Positions 15,500 to 21,035 of a stretch of 21,035 nucleotides of DNA are shown here, piece after piece (the first letter of the stretch is position 1; the number at the start of each line of letters is the position of its first letter). Location of the stretch: NCBI GenBank assembly GCA_964649415.1, contig CAZYSK010000093.1:1-21035 (forward strand). The letters are read 5' to 3'. The position numbers were made by a program, and so were the translations under genes. The notes below the pieces were generated by a model. The model ran no database searches, was not told the DNA's origin, and saw only the letters and a list, made by a program, of their open reading frames with translations. Origin of the DNA: CAZYSK01 sp964649415 (GTDB taxonomy: Bacteria; Chloroflexota; Anaerolineae; B4-G1).

Positions 15500-15616
15500 G
15501 GGGAGGGGAGTACCACGGATGGGGGAAATACACGACAGGGGGCAAAGCCCAAATCCCAAATCCCAAATCCGAAAGCCCAAAAGGAGAATGACAAATGAGC
15601 AAATGGGCAAGTCAGC
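15500..15616 (+). repeat. Dispersed repeat, copy 2 (first copy at 10531-10661)
   Basis: Same orientation and block order as copy 1, with a short insertion near 15531-15543, one extra AAATCCC unit, and only one GACAAAT unit. Together the two copies bracket the replication-type genes. Confidence 0.8.
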
Positions 15617-15651
15617 AATGCGGTAGCATGCTTGCGACTGCCAAGTCCGAT

Positions 15652-15700
15652 AAAGTCATACCGGTCCCACGTTAGCAAAGTCTCAAAAAGTCGTACCGGT
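15652..15700 (+). repeat. Direct repeat AAAGTC(A/G)TACCGGT
   Basis: The 14-mer AAAGTCATACCGGT at 15652-15665 recurs as AAAGTCGTACCGGT at 15687-15700, with starts 35 bases apart. The palindromic ACCGGT lies in both. The pair lies in the spacer downstream of the membrane-protein gene, just outside repeat copy 2. The remaining spacer (15617-15783) holds nothing else I can support. Confidence 0.5.
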
Positions 15701-15783
15701 TTGAGAACTGAATCGGCCTGACTAGGCGGCTGGCTAGACTGTTGTAAGCTCCTCCCCTCGGCCCTACGTAGAGGGAACTTCCA

Positions 15784-16695
15784 CTATATCCTTGTGACCA
15801 AGATATTGCGGAACTGAGCACACTCACTCGAACTCTCTCTGAAGCCAATGCTGCCCACCAGGTATTGAGCTGGAGCTATTGGAGGTACCAGCAGGGGGCT
15901 GGGAATGTAGGGGATCAGCCACTCTGTGCCATCCACGATCAGGGTTACCATCACATGCACATTCCTAACCTCGATGCGTACGCCAAACCAGGTATTTGGA
16001 GATAGAGCCACCGGCAGACTGACAGGGTTCTGCTTGGTCCAGTCAAGATTGGCCCAACCTCCGTTTAGGCGAAAGTGAGGATACAGGTTCCTTTGCTGGC
16101 ATTGTAACATCACGTAGTTGTCGAGATCTCTAGCCCTGATGATCCAAGAAGTGAACTTATGCACAATTCTCGTTTCGAACTCAAACACGCAATCTGTCCA
16201 TGAAAGGCAGGGTTTGGCTATTCCGCCTATTCCTGACTTGGTGACTGTAAGAATGCGCTCGTTGCCACTCTGTTCAGTATGCCATTCGCCTTCATACTCC
16301 CACTGCTGTGTGTCTCGCTGGAAGCTCTCAACAAATCTCTCACGACGGGGGTCAGTGCTCATTGACACACAATACCATACCAGGAGGATGGCTGCTAAGA
16401 GGATGATCGCAACAAGATCTCTCGCCCGATAGATGGGCATCAGATTGAGCACCCCATATGCCACTCCACCAAGTAATGCCAATGCGATGACTAGCTGCCA
16501 GTTGTGAACAAACCATTGGCAGGCGGACGAGGCCCTACGGAATAGCTCCTTGAGCTTCTCTCTAGAGGATTGCTTCTTGAGGGATCTGCAAAGCAGCGCG
16601 ATGAGGGCGAGGAAGGCAGTCGCGATCAACGTCCCCACAGCGTCTGGAAGAGACTCACGTAGGATCTGGATTAGACTCTGGATTAAGTCCACCAT
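15784..16695 (-). CDS. Membrane protein with three helices and a C-terminal LamG-like domain
   Basis: This 303-residue protein starts at the ATG at 16695, with AGAGGTT about 5 bases upstream. Three hydrophobic helices lie at about 19-37 (VGTLIATAFLALIALL), 66-84 (WQLVIALALLGGVAYGV) and 93-111 (LVAIILLAAILLVWY). A basic amphipathic segment (SLKKQSSREKLKELFRRAS) separates the first two. Residues 120-303 read as a beta-sandwich of the LamG/DUF1080 type: WEYEGEWHTE, DCVFEFETRIVH, IIRARDLDNYVMLQ, WFGVRIEVRNVHVMVTLIVD and VGSIGFRE. The function is unknown. Such domains bind sugars or proteins. A copy of the 129-bp promoter element lies upstream, leaving a leader of about 215 bases. Sequence looks less GC-rich than in genes further left. 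Confidence 0.75.
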   Translation of the reverse strand: MVDLIQSLIQILRESLPDAVGTLIATAFLALIALLCRSLKKQSSREKLKELFRRASSACQWFVHNWQLVIALALLGGVAYGVLNLMPIYRARDLVAIILLAAILLVWYCVSMSTDPRRERFVESFQRDTQQWEYEGEWHTEQSGNERILTVTKSGIGGIAKPCLSWTDCVFEFETRIVHKFTSWIIRARDLDNYVMLQCQQRNLYPHFRLNGGWANLDWTKQNPVSLPVALSPNTWFGVRIEVRNVHVMVTLIVDGTEWLIPYIPSPLLVPPIAPAQYLVGSIGFRESSSECAQFRNILVTRI

Positions 16696-16803
16696 TGAGC
16701 GAACCTCTGCTAATCCTTGAGCTCACTTGTTCAGTGTCTGCGGCCCAACAGCGCGGCGGCCAAGCCGCCAGCGCCTAGACAAGCTACTGGAGCGCATAAC
16801 CTC

Positions 16804-16910
16804 CCAGAACAACAAACACCCACCTACACCATGATCGTGTGGGCGGGCTGTGTGTTCCTGCAATACCTGCCTCCAAAGCGCTCCTGCTACCTGGGCCAAC
16901 GTAATTACGT
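16804..16910 (-). ncRNA. Candidate structured leader RNA or small RNA, copy A
   Basis: From the promoter at 16917-16945 a transcript would begin near 16910. It contains a hairpin formed by 16819-16830 and 16837-16847 (plus-strand arms CCCACCTACACC and GTGTGGGCGGG), then a U-rich run on the RNA (UGUUUGUUGUU). That could end a transcript of about 105 bases, or the RNA may continue as the leader of the membrane-protein gene. Copy B at 19660-19767 is 129-bp alignable without gaps, and its changes in the hairpin keep pairing. Confidence 0.4.
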
Positions 16911-16947
16911 GTACACATTCTATTGCAACCCTGCGTGGATGTCAAGC
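16819..16947 (-). repeat. Duplicated 129-bp promoter/leader element, copy A
   Basis: It aligns without gaps to 19676-19804. By hand count about 108 of 129 bases agree, and most differences are transitions. Weaker similarity continues to about 16803. It includes a full promoter and a hairpin. Neither end shows a target duplication or integron-type core site. Confidence 0.85.
16917..16945 (-). promoter_or_regulatory. Near-consensus sigma-70 promoter in element copy A
   Basis: On the minus strand TTGACA (16940-16945), a 17-base spacer and TAGAAT (16917-16922). Both boxes and the spacing are identical in copy B. It should drive the candidate RNA and perhaps the membrane-protein gene that starts at 16695. 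Confidence 0.75.
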
Positions 16948-16997
16948 GGGGGAAGGTGGCCCATTCGTGGGGCCAATACAGTCGCGCTCGCCGCCCC

Positions 16998-17738
16998 CTA
17001 CACATCTGAATACCGGAAGTGAACCTCATATCTCTTCAGAGCCACATCAGGCATCGCCTCGGCCGCGTATTCCACGCGCTCGTCGAAGTCACTTGCCACG
17101 ACAATTCCCCTTACGGGTTTCCCTCCAGCTAGCTCCCGCTTTACCCAACCCATATACCTCAGAATCTGCCCGCATACTCTCTCACTGGCTTCCCCAGCCT
17201 TTAGCTCAATGACAACGTACCGTCCTTCACTATCAACGGCCAGGATGTCAAGCCGGCCTACGACTCCAGTATCAAGCTGATGTCCGATGGCTCCTTCTTT
17301 CTCGTAGAGCTTCAGGCCGGGCTCCAACTGTCCCAGGTCCGCGAGAAGGCTTCTCTCCAGGTCTCTCTCTAGTGATATTGACGCGGTCAGAGATGCCTCC
17401 TCGAATTCGCTTTCCTCTTCCGTTACCATTGCATCCTCGCCCTCATCTATCAGCTCAACGCCCGTACCCGTCAGCCGCCAGGTCCCATCCTGTTCAGGAT
17501 TCCATTTGCGATACCGTCCATTACCAAGGCTAAACAGAAAAGCATCTTGTCTAAGGGAAGGATGATGGCGGCTTGACGGATGATTAACGCTCAGCCCGAC
17601 CAGGTGTTGAGAGATCGTGTTCTTCTTCCAAGGACGATCGAGGTGCTTAGCATAGACCCGCGAGATGACATCGTTTGTTGTTAGCACTCCATCTTCGTCT
17701 TTGAAAGCTTCCTCAACGGCTTCTCTACAGGTACTCAT
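16998..17738 (-). CDS. NucS/DUF91-type PD-(D/E)xK nuclease with N-terminal winged-helix-like domain
   Basis: I set the start at the ATG at 17738 (246 residues) because GGAGG lies 7 bases before it. An in-frame ATG at 17756 is less well placed. Residues 1-75 look like a helix-turn-helix (REAVEEAFKDEDGVLTTNDV, then NTISQHLVGLS). An acidic linker (about 98-116) follows. Residues 120-246 match the NucS C-terminal nuclease: Glu in LERDLERSLL, GRLDILAVD with Asp164, YVVIELKAG with Glu178 and Lys180, and QILRYMGWVKREL with the Gln motif of RecB-like nucleases. The catalytic set appears complete. NucS proteins cut mismatched or branched DNA, but the N-terminal NucS domain is replaced here, so a defence or restriction role is an inference from neighbours. 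Confidence 0.82.
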   Translation of the reverse strand: MSTCREAVEEAFKDEDGVLTTNDVISRVYAKHLDRPWKKNTISQHLVGLSVNHPSSRHHPSLRQDAFLFSLGNGRYRKWNPEQDGTWRLTGTGVELIDEGEDAMVTEEESEFEEASLTASISLERDLERSLLADLGQLEPGLKLYEKEGAIGHQLDTGVVGRLDILAVDSEGRYVVIELKAGEASERVCGQILRYMGWVKRELAGGKPVRGIVVASDFDERVEYAAEAMPDVALKRYEVHFRYSDV

Positions 17739-17772
17739 ACTTGGACCTCCAATCACCCCGCGAGAACAAGCT

Positions 17773-17846
17773 GCCGTCGCACGCAGGACTGCCAGCTAAC
17801 CAACAACCCTCGCACGGATCCTGGCGTGCGGTTCGGTAGCGACGGC
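17773..17846. repeat. Inverted repeat GCCGTCGC...GCGACGGC with an inner hairpin
   Basis: 8-bp arms at 17773-17780 and 17839-17846 enclose a second hairpin, CGCACG-8 bases-CGTGCG (17811-17830). Read on the minus strand, CCGCACGCC-GGATCC-like sequence resembles pieces found in bacterial group II introns, but this is memory, not a search. It fills the short spacer between the two nuclease genes. Confidence 0.4.
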
Positions 17847-17894
17847 GTGGTCGACGACCGGTCTGTCCACCGTGGCTTGGGTTGCCTTCGCAGT

Positions 17895-19394
17895 TTATAC
17901 TTCTGATACTTCAATCAAGAATCTGAGTGCATTCTCCATTCGTACGAGCATCGTCTTCAGTTGTGAATCGGTATATTCCGGTCGGACGCCGTGTGTTCCG
18001 CCCTGAAAAAGGTTGATAAACTCCAACAAGGCCTTGATATCGGCCTCTACGAACTGCCTAAACGATGCCCGGTCAATCTTACGACAGATGTACTTCAGTC
18101 GTGCTTTCCTTGTTGGCCTTCCACTGCGAAAATCGTCGTTACTCGTACTCCATTTCTTGACCGCATCATCCGGCGACAATCTATGTAACACCTGTGTGAA
18201 AAGCTCGCGCAGCGAAATCGAAAAGTGTCTGACTTTGTCAACGTTATCCGAGCGTAGGGCCTGTACTGCGCCTTGGAGCATTGTCCCGAAACCAACATCC
18301 ATTTCCTGTAGGTGAATCAAGAGGATGTCATGAACCTCTGATTGCGGCTCCTCCCCTGATACTCCATCCGTAGAATAACCCGGAGTAGATCCAGGAAGTG
18401 TAACCTGAGCCAACAGGTTTGCACTATGAAAGTATTCATGTGGCGGAAAGTCAACTATGGAGGCAGGTAATGAACAGAAGCTCGGGTGTACGCCCTCAGC
18501 ATCGATAAACAAGCCAGAGTAGGAGTCTGACAGTTCAAGAAAACTATCTTGAATCCTTGTTCGTTCGAGAACATCAACCTGTAACCCCTCTCCGATACTC
18601 GACCACTCAATCGAAGACAAAGCCTTCTGTGTCTTATCCATCAAGTGTATATTGCCTGTATACTCCGTTGCAAGCTTGGACGCATCTTCTTTGACAATGA
18701 GCGTTCCTTGTTGAGAATGCATCTCCAAGAAGGCATTTTCTCCCATAAGTAGTCTGTCAGTTGGACTGGCGACCAAGATTCCATCCCTAACTGTCAGTGT
18801 ATTCTGCGATACTTCAGATTGACAAACACCACTCTGTCCAGTTCTGGGGCCGACAATGAAGGCGCCATCTCCTATTGTGAACATATCACCCACAGTATCG
18901 ACTTGGAGACTGTCAGTTCCCAAGCCAAGTGTATTCATCCCCGACTCTATTGTGAACGCTCCTTCCTTTATCCAGAAGCCTTCTTCAGTACCAGCCTTGA
19001 GAACAACGCCTTCTGCCAGAAGTGGATCGGTTGCCGATGGCATTATGAAAACGCCAGCTCTTAACGAGAGGGTGTCCTCAACGCTAGATTGGAGAATACC
19101 GCTCTCTACAAAAATCGATGCAGATGAATATGGATCTGTCAAAACGCCACCCTTGATCGTGGATAGGCCTTCAACGTGATCCGATTTCAGAAAACCATCC
19201 TCTGTAGAAACCCACTCTCCAGGCGCATGCAAGACCAAAGTCCCGTCCTTGACACTAATCACTCCGTGATCGGAGTGCAAAAAAACGCTTCCATCCTCAA
19301 CCGAAACTCTCAATTGACTGGATTGGATTTCCGAGTCATCATCAACGAACCTGCCTGCGCAGGATTCTTTCCCGATAAGATATTTCTTGGTCAC
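17895..19394 (-). CDS. Large repeat protein (predicted beta-solenoid) with C-terminal pPIWI-associating-nuclease-like domain
   Basis: The protein has 499 residues from a GTG at 19394; a TAG stands two codons upstream, so it cannot start earlier. Residues about 27-254 are some 13 imperfect copies of a 16-residue unit, hydrophobic-x-hydrophobic-x-(D/E)-G-x-hydrophobic: VSVEDGSVFLH, ISVKDGTLVLH, VSTEDGFLKS, FWIKEGAFTIES, FTIGDGAFIVG, LTVRDGILVAS. This spacing suits one turn of a beta-helix. After a linker, residues 355-499 are helical and resemble the predicted pPIWI-associating nuclease family: SISLRELFTQVLHRLSPDD (392-410), RPTRKARLKYI (426-436) and FQGGTHG (463-469), with conserved-looking His, Arg and Asp. 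That family match is from memory. No pPIWI gene is in the window. A small membrane ORF ends 3 bases upstream. Confidence 0.7.
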   Translation of the reverse strand: MTKKYLIGKESCAGRFVDDDSEIQSSQLRVSVEDGSVFLHSDHGVISVKDGTLVLHAPGEWVSTEDGFLKSDHVEGLSTIKGGVLTDPYSSASIFVESGILQSSVEDTLSLRAGVFIMPSATDPLLAEGVVLKAGTEEGFWIKEGAFTIESGMNTLGLGTDSLQVDTVGDMFTIGDGAFIVGPRTGQSGVCQSEVSQNTLTVRDGILVASPTDRLLMGENAFLEMHSQQGTLIVKEDASKLATEYTGNIHLMDKTQKALSSIEWSSIGEGLQVDVLERTRIQDSFLELSDSYSGLFIDAEGVHPSFCSLPASIVDFPPHEYFHSANLLAQVTLPGSTPGYSTDGVSGEEPQSEVHDILLIHLQEMDVGFGTMLQGAVQALRSDNVDKVRHFSISLRELFTQVLHRLSPDDAVKKWSTSNDDFRSGRPTRKARLKYICRKIDRASFRQFVEADIKALLEFINLFQGGTHGVRPEYTDSQLKTMLVRMENALRFLIEVSEV

Positions 19395-19397
19395 AAC

Positions 19398-19547
19398 CTA
19401 CGCCTTCATTTCCTGACGACTAAGAAACTGCCTACACCGGGGCAAGATGTTCGCCGTTACACTAAGCACAAACATAGCCAGCGCAAAAGGAGGATTGCTA
19501 TTGATGAGCCGTATTAGCCAATCCAGCATCGTATTGGCGCCATCCAT
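19398..19547 (-). CDS. Small membrane peptide coupled to the repeat-nuclease gene
   Basis: The frame from the ATG at 19547 to TAG at 19398 encodes 49 residues. It begins MDGANTMLDWLIRLI, continues with the hydrophobic stretch PFALAMFVLSVTANILP and ends with a basic tail (RCRQFLSRQEMKA). Its stop is 3 bases before the GTG of the repeat-nuclease gene, so translation is probably coupled. No strong ribosome binding site is seen. A second short frame, 19514-19618 (MQEKRLDNPPVRG onward, 34 residues), has a better site (GGTGGGGAT) and overlaps its start, so coupling from that frame or a frameshift is possible. The family is unknown, and similar one-helix peptides accompany some toxic effectors. Confidence 0.45.
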   Translation of the reverse strand: MDGANTMLDWLIRLINSNPPFALAMFVLSVTANILPRCRQFLSRQEMKA

Positions 19548-19659
19548 ACCAGTTGCAGGGTCGACGATTCTGCATTTGGTCCCCTGACTGGCGGGTTATC
19601 TAAGCGTTTCTCCTGCATACCTATCCCCACCTGCCGCTTTGGGCCGATATGCTGTCCGA

Positions 19660-19767
19660 ACAGCAGCACACAAATCCCACCTACACCGTGATCGTGTGAG
19701 TGGGCTATGTATTCTTGCAGTACCTACCTCCGAAGCGTTCGTGCTGACCAGGCCAACTTGGTTACGT
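19660..19767 (-). ncRNA. Candidate structured leader RNA or small RNA, copy B
   Basis: The promoter at 19774-19802 would start a transcript near 19767. The hairpin 19676-19687/19694-19704 matches copy A; two of the paired positions differ (G-U becomes A-U, C-G becomes U-G) and pairing is kept. The run after the hairpin is less U-rich than in copy A. If it is not a terminator, the RNA is the start of a leader of about 370 bases before the repeat-nuclease gene. Confidence 0.4.
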
Positions 19768-19804
19768 GTACATATTCTATTGCAACTCCGCGTGGATGTC
19801 AAGC
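19676..19804 (-). repeat. Duplicated 129-bp promoter/leader element, copy B
   Basis: Ungapped partner of 16819-16947. The two copies have the same orientation, and the repeat-nuclease and NucS-like genes lie between them. The rest of the spacer from 19395 to 19914 holds the small ORFs described here, and nothing I can name at 19805-19914. Confidence 0.85.
19774..19802 (-). promoter_or_regulatory. Near-consensus sigma-70 promoter in element copy B
   Basis: On the minus strand TTGACA (19797-19802), a 17-base spacer and TAGAAT (19774-19779). It probably drives the small peptide ORF and the repeat-nuclease gene. Confidence 0.75.
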
Positions 19805-19914
19805 AGGGGCGCGGCATTGGCGCATGATGCGGTCGGTGAAGTCAGGATCATTCCTTCTCATTCAGATGGAAATCGGAGTTGCTAAGCGCAGCCCCACAAC
19901 CGCCTTCACTTCCC

Positions 19915-20499
19915 CTAGTTGTTGCGAATATCTGCGCTCCACGACACCTTGAGCACAATAACATCCCCTTCTTTCACTCCACAGGTGAGGCAGTCGGTGA
20001 AGAAAACCCCTGGGTCTTCTGACGCAATCGGGGTCCTCTCGCCAAAGACCTCATACCGTGGCATCCGACCTACGAGACCGAGGTTCTCAAGCTCCGCATG
20101 GACCACACGTAGGTCGGAGGAGACCTCCTGCCAGTCAGTCTTTGCTTCTGCTTCGTGAGCGATCTCATTCCTGCGTTCACGTATCCTGTGAAGCTGGTTG
20201 GCATCAAGCAACCGTTCATTCTTTCCAAGCACCTTAATCCTCCAGTAAAGGCACTCCCGGTACTTCTCTGGACGCGGGAGGCTGGCGGTATCGATGTATT
20301 CTCTGAGAGCATCGTCAAGGAGTGAGACCATGCGTATGTAGAAGGAGGACGCGATAAATGACTGGAAATACTCCTGCGGCGCATTGCCGGGGAAAAGCAG
20401 ACCGGGCATTGGATTGATCTCCGAGTTCTCAAGGAGGGTGAGGTGAATAAGGAATACTCGCCACGATCTTGCGAAGTCTACGCTAGTCGCGTTGGACAT
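19915..20499 (-). CDS. HEPN-like protein (candidate RNase or toxin-type factor)
   Basis: This 194-residue protein starts at the ATG at 20499, with AGGAGG-like GGGAGGAA 4 bases upstream, an excellent site. It is helical from about 38 to 140, with EYFQSFIASSFYIRMVSLLD and LREYID early. The HEPN signature follows as RERRNEIAHEAEA: Arg110-x4-His115, the R-x4-6-H pair that forms the RNase site in HEPN dimers. The last 50 residues look like beta strands (GVKEGDVIVLKVSW) and do not match a domain I know. HEPN proteins are common in toxin-antitoxin and anti-phage systems. No antitoxin gene is adjacent, so a defence role is inferred from the restriction, nuclease and repeat-protein genes around it. 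Confidence 0.65.
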   Translation of the reverse strand: MSNATSVDFARSWRVFLIHLTLLENSEINPMPGLLFPGNAPQEYFQSFIASSFYIRMVSLLDDALREYIDTASLPRPEKYRECLYWRIKVLGKNERLLDANQLHRIRERRNEIAHEAEAKTDWQEVSSDLRVVHAELENLGLVGRMPRYEVFGERTPIASEDPGVFFTDCLTCGVKEGDVIVLKVSWSADIRNN

Positions 20500-20799
20500 T
20501 GATTCCTCCCTCGAAGCGCCTGGTTAGTACACTTCTCAGACGCCCGCGTACCCGTCCACGACGGCCATGCTCTTACCACCTCAAATCCCTACCTCGAAAG
20601 CGCTGTCGCTGCCGTGATCGGTGGCCCACCGACCAAAACACTCACAAATCGAATATCCCGAGCCGGCCCTTGCAGGGCTTGAAGGAAAGCGGTTCGGCGT
20701 CCTCCAAGACGAAGCCGTAGGGGCCGGAGAAGTAACTAGATCACTCCCTGCTGTAGCACGGAATCTGCCAGACCAATGACTCGGCAACGGCGCGGGCGG
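20500..20799. other. Spacer of 300 bases with no supported gene
   Basis: It lies between the restriction-subunit stop and the HEPN-like start. A short inverted repeat, GCCCT-TGC-AGGGC (20666-20678), could act as a weak terminator but lacks a T-run. An ORF at 20581-20787 has no motif or coding character. Confidence 0.45.
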
Positions 20800-21035
20800 C
20801 TATGACGAGCCCACTATCATCTGCTCGACCCGCCGCTTGGCTTCCTCCAGTAGATGCTTTGCATCCTGACGAACTCGTCTGGCCTCTCGTACCGTGGCCT
20901 CGACGCGTTCCTGCAACTCTGCCGGGGCATCTGGTATGATAACGCGTTCCAAACAGTAGTATGGCAATGCGTCACGAGTAGTGAAACGCGGTATGCAACC
21001 GACACAAGATATGCTTTGCACTTTATCAACCGAAT
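20800..21035 (-). CDS. Type I restriction-modification specificity subunit (HsdS-like), C-terminal part
   Basis: The frame is open to the right edge of the window, so the N-terminus lies outside it. The visible 78 residues end with a coiled coil: AELQERVEATVREARRVRQD, then KHLLEEAKRRVEQMIVGSS and TAG. This is the usual end of HsdS proteins, where the final helix packs against the conserved region of the other target-recognition domain. The preceding IPRFTTRDALPYYCLERVII fits the end of a recognition domain. HsdS gives a type I enzyme its DNA sequence specificity. Partner genes hsdM and hsdR are not in this window and would be expected to the right. Confidence 0.6.
   Translation of the reverse strand, partial: SVDKVQSISCVGCIPRFTTRDALPYYCLERVIIPDAPAELQERVEATVREARRVRQDAKHLLEEAKRRVEQMIVGSS

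Noticed and set aside
16784..17029. Minus-strand ORFs across the two 129-bp elements (16784-17029 and 19596-19817) as related small proteins
   Set aside because: Their shared peptide only reflects the DNA repeat. Differences fall at all codon positions, and the frames start upstream of the promoter.
16742..19812. The 129-bp repeats as integron attC sites between cassettes
   Set aside because: GCCCAAC at 16742-16748 resembles one core site, but no matching GTTRRRY partner closes a long palindrome, and no third copy separates the two nuclease genes.

Overview
This window reads as bacterial chromosome, most likely from a Chloroflexota (Anaerolineae-type) genome or metagenome bin. That inference rests on a fused Ser/Thr kinase-sulfatase-modifying protein, a large AAA-LuxR (LAL) regulator, a secreted BNR-repeat protein, and intergenic spacers packed with short A-rich or G-rich repeat units. 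No rRNA or tRNA gene was seen, so the taxonomy is an inference. Every supported gene lies on the minus strand. The long plus-strand ORFs are shadows of GC-rich genes.

Region 1 (1-10391) looks like ordinary chromosome. From left to right it holds a secreted LamG-like/BNR-repeat protein cut by the window edge, an ABM-type small protein, a 992-residue LAL regulator bracketed by two different long perfect palindromes, a nucleosidase coupled to an unknown 196-residue protein, and a PaaI-like hotdog thioesterase 3 bases behind a membrane Ser/Thr kinase with an extracellular formylglycine-enzyme-like domain.

Region 2 (about 10460-15620) looks like a replication or mobile-element remnant. It encodes a P-loop ATPase of the phage/plasmid helicase-primase type, a winged-helix plus zinc-finger protein resembling a replication initiator, and an unknown protein with an internal duplication. 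The initiator-like gene carries three iteron-like palindromes inside its coding sequence. The spacer in front of it has a promoter, an operator-like inverted repeat, a 12-codon leader ORF and ATTGGCG repeats. The whole segment lies between two direct copies of a dispersed repeat (10531-10661 and 15500-15616).

Region 3 (15784-21035) looks less GC-rich and defence-like. It runs from the C-terminus of a type I restriction specificity subunit, through a HEPN-like protein, a protein with about 13 repeats of a 16-residue motif ahead of a domain resembling pPIWI-associating nucleases, and a NucS/DUF91-type nuclease, to a three-helix membrane protein with an extracytoplasmic LamG-like domain. Two copies of a 129-bp element lie in this region. 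Each contains a near-consensus sigma-70 promoter and a hairpin whose differences between copies keep base pairing. They may be leader RNAs or small RNA genes of an undescribed type. One copy lies upstream of the repeat-nuclease gene and the other upstream of the membrane-protein gene. A 49-codon membrane-peptide ORF ends 3 bases before the repeat-nuclease gene. This region is the best candidate for something new.
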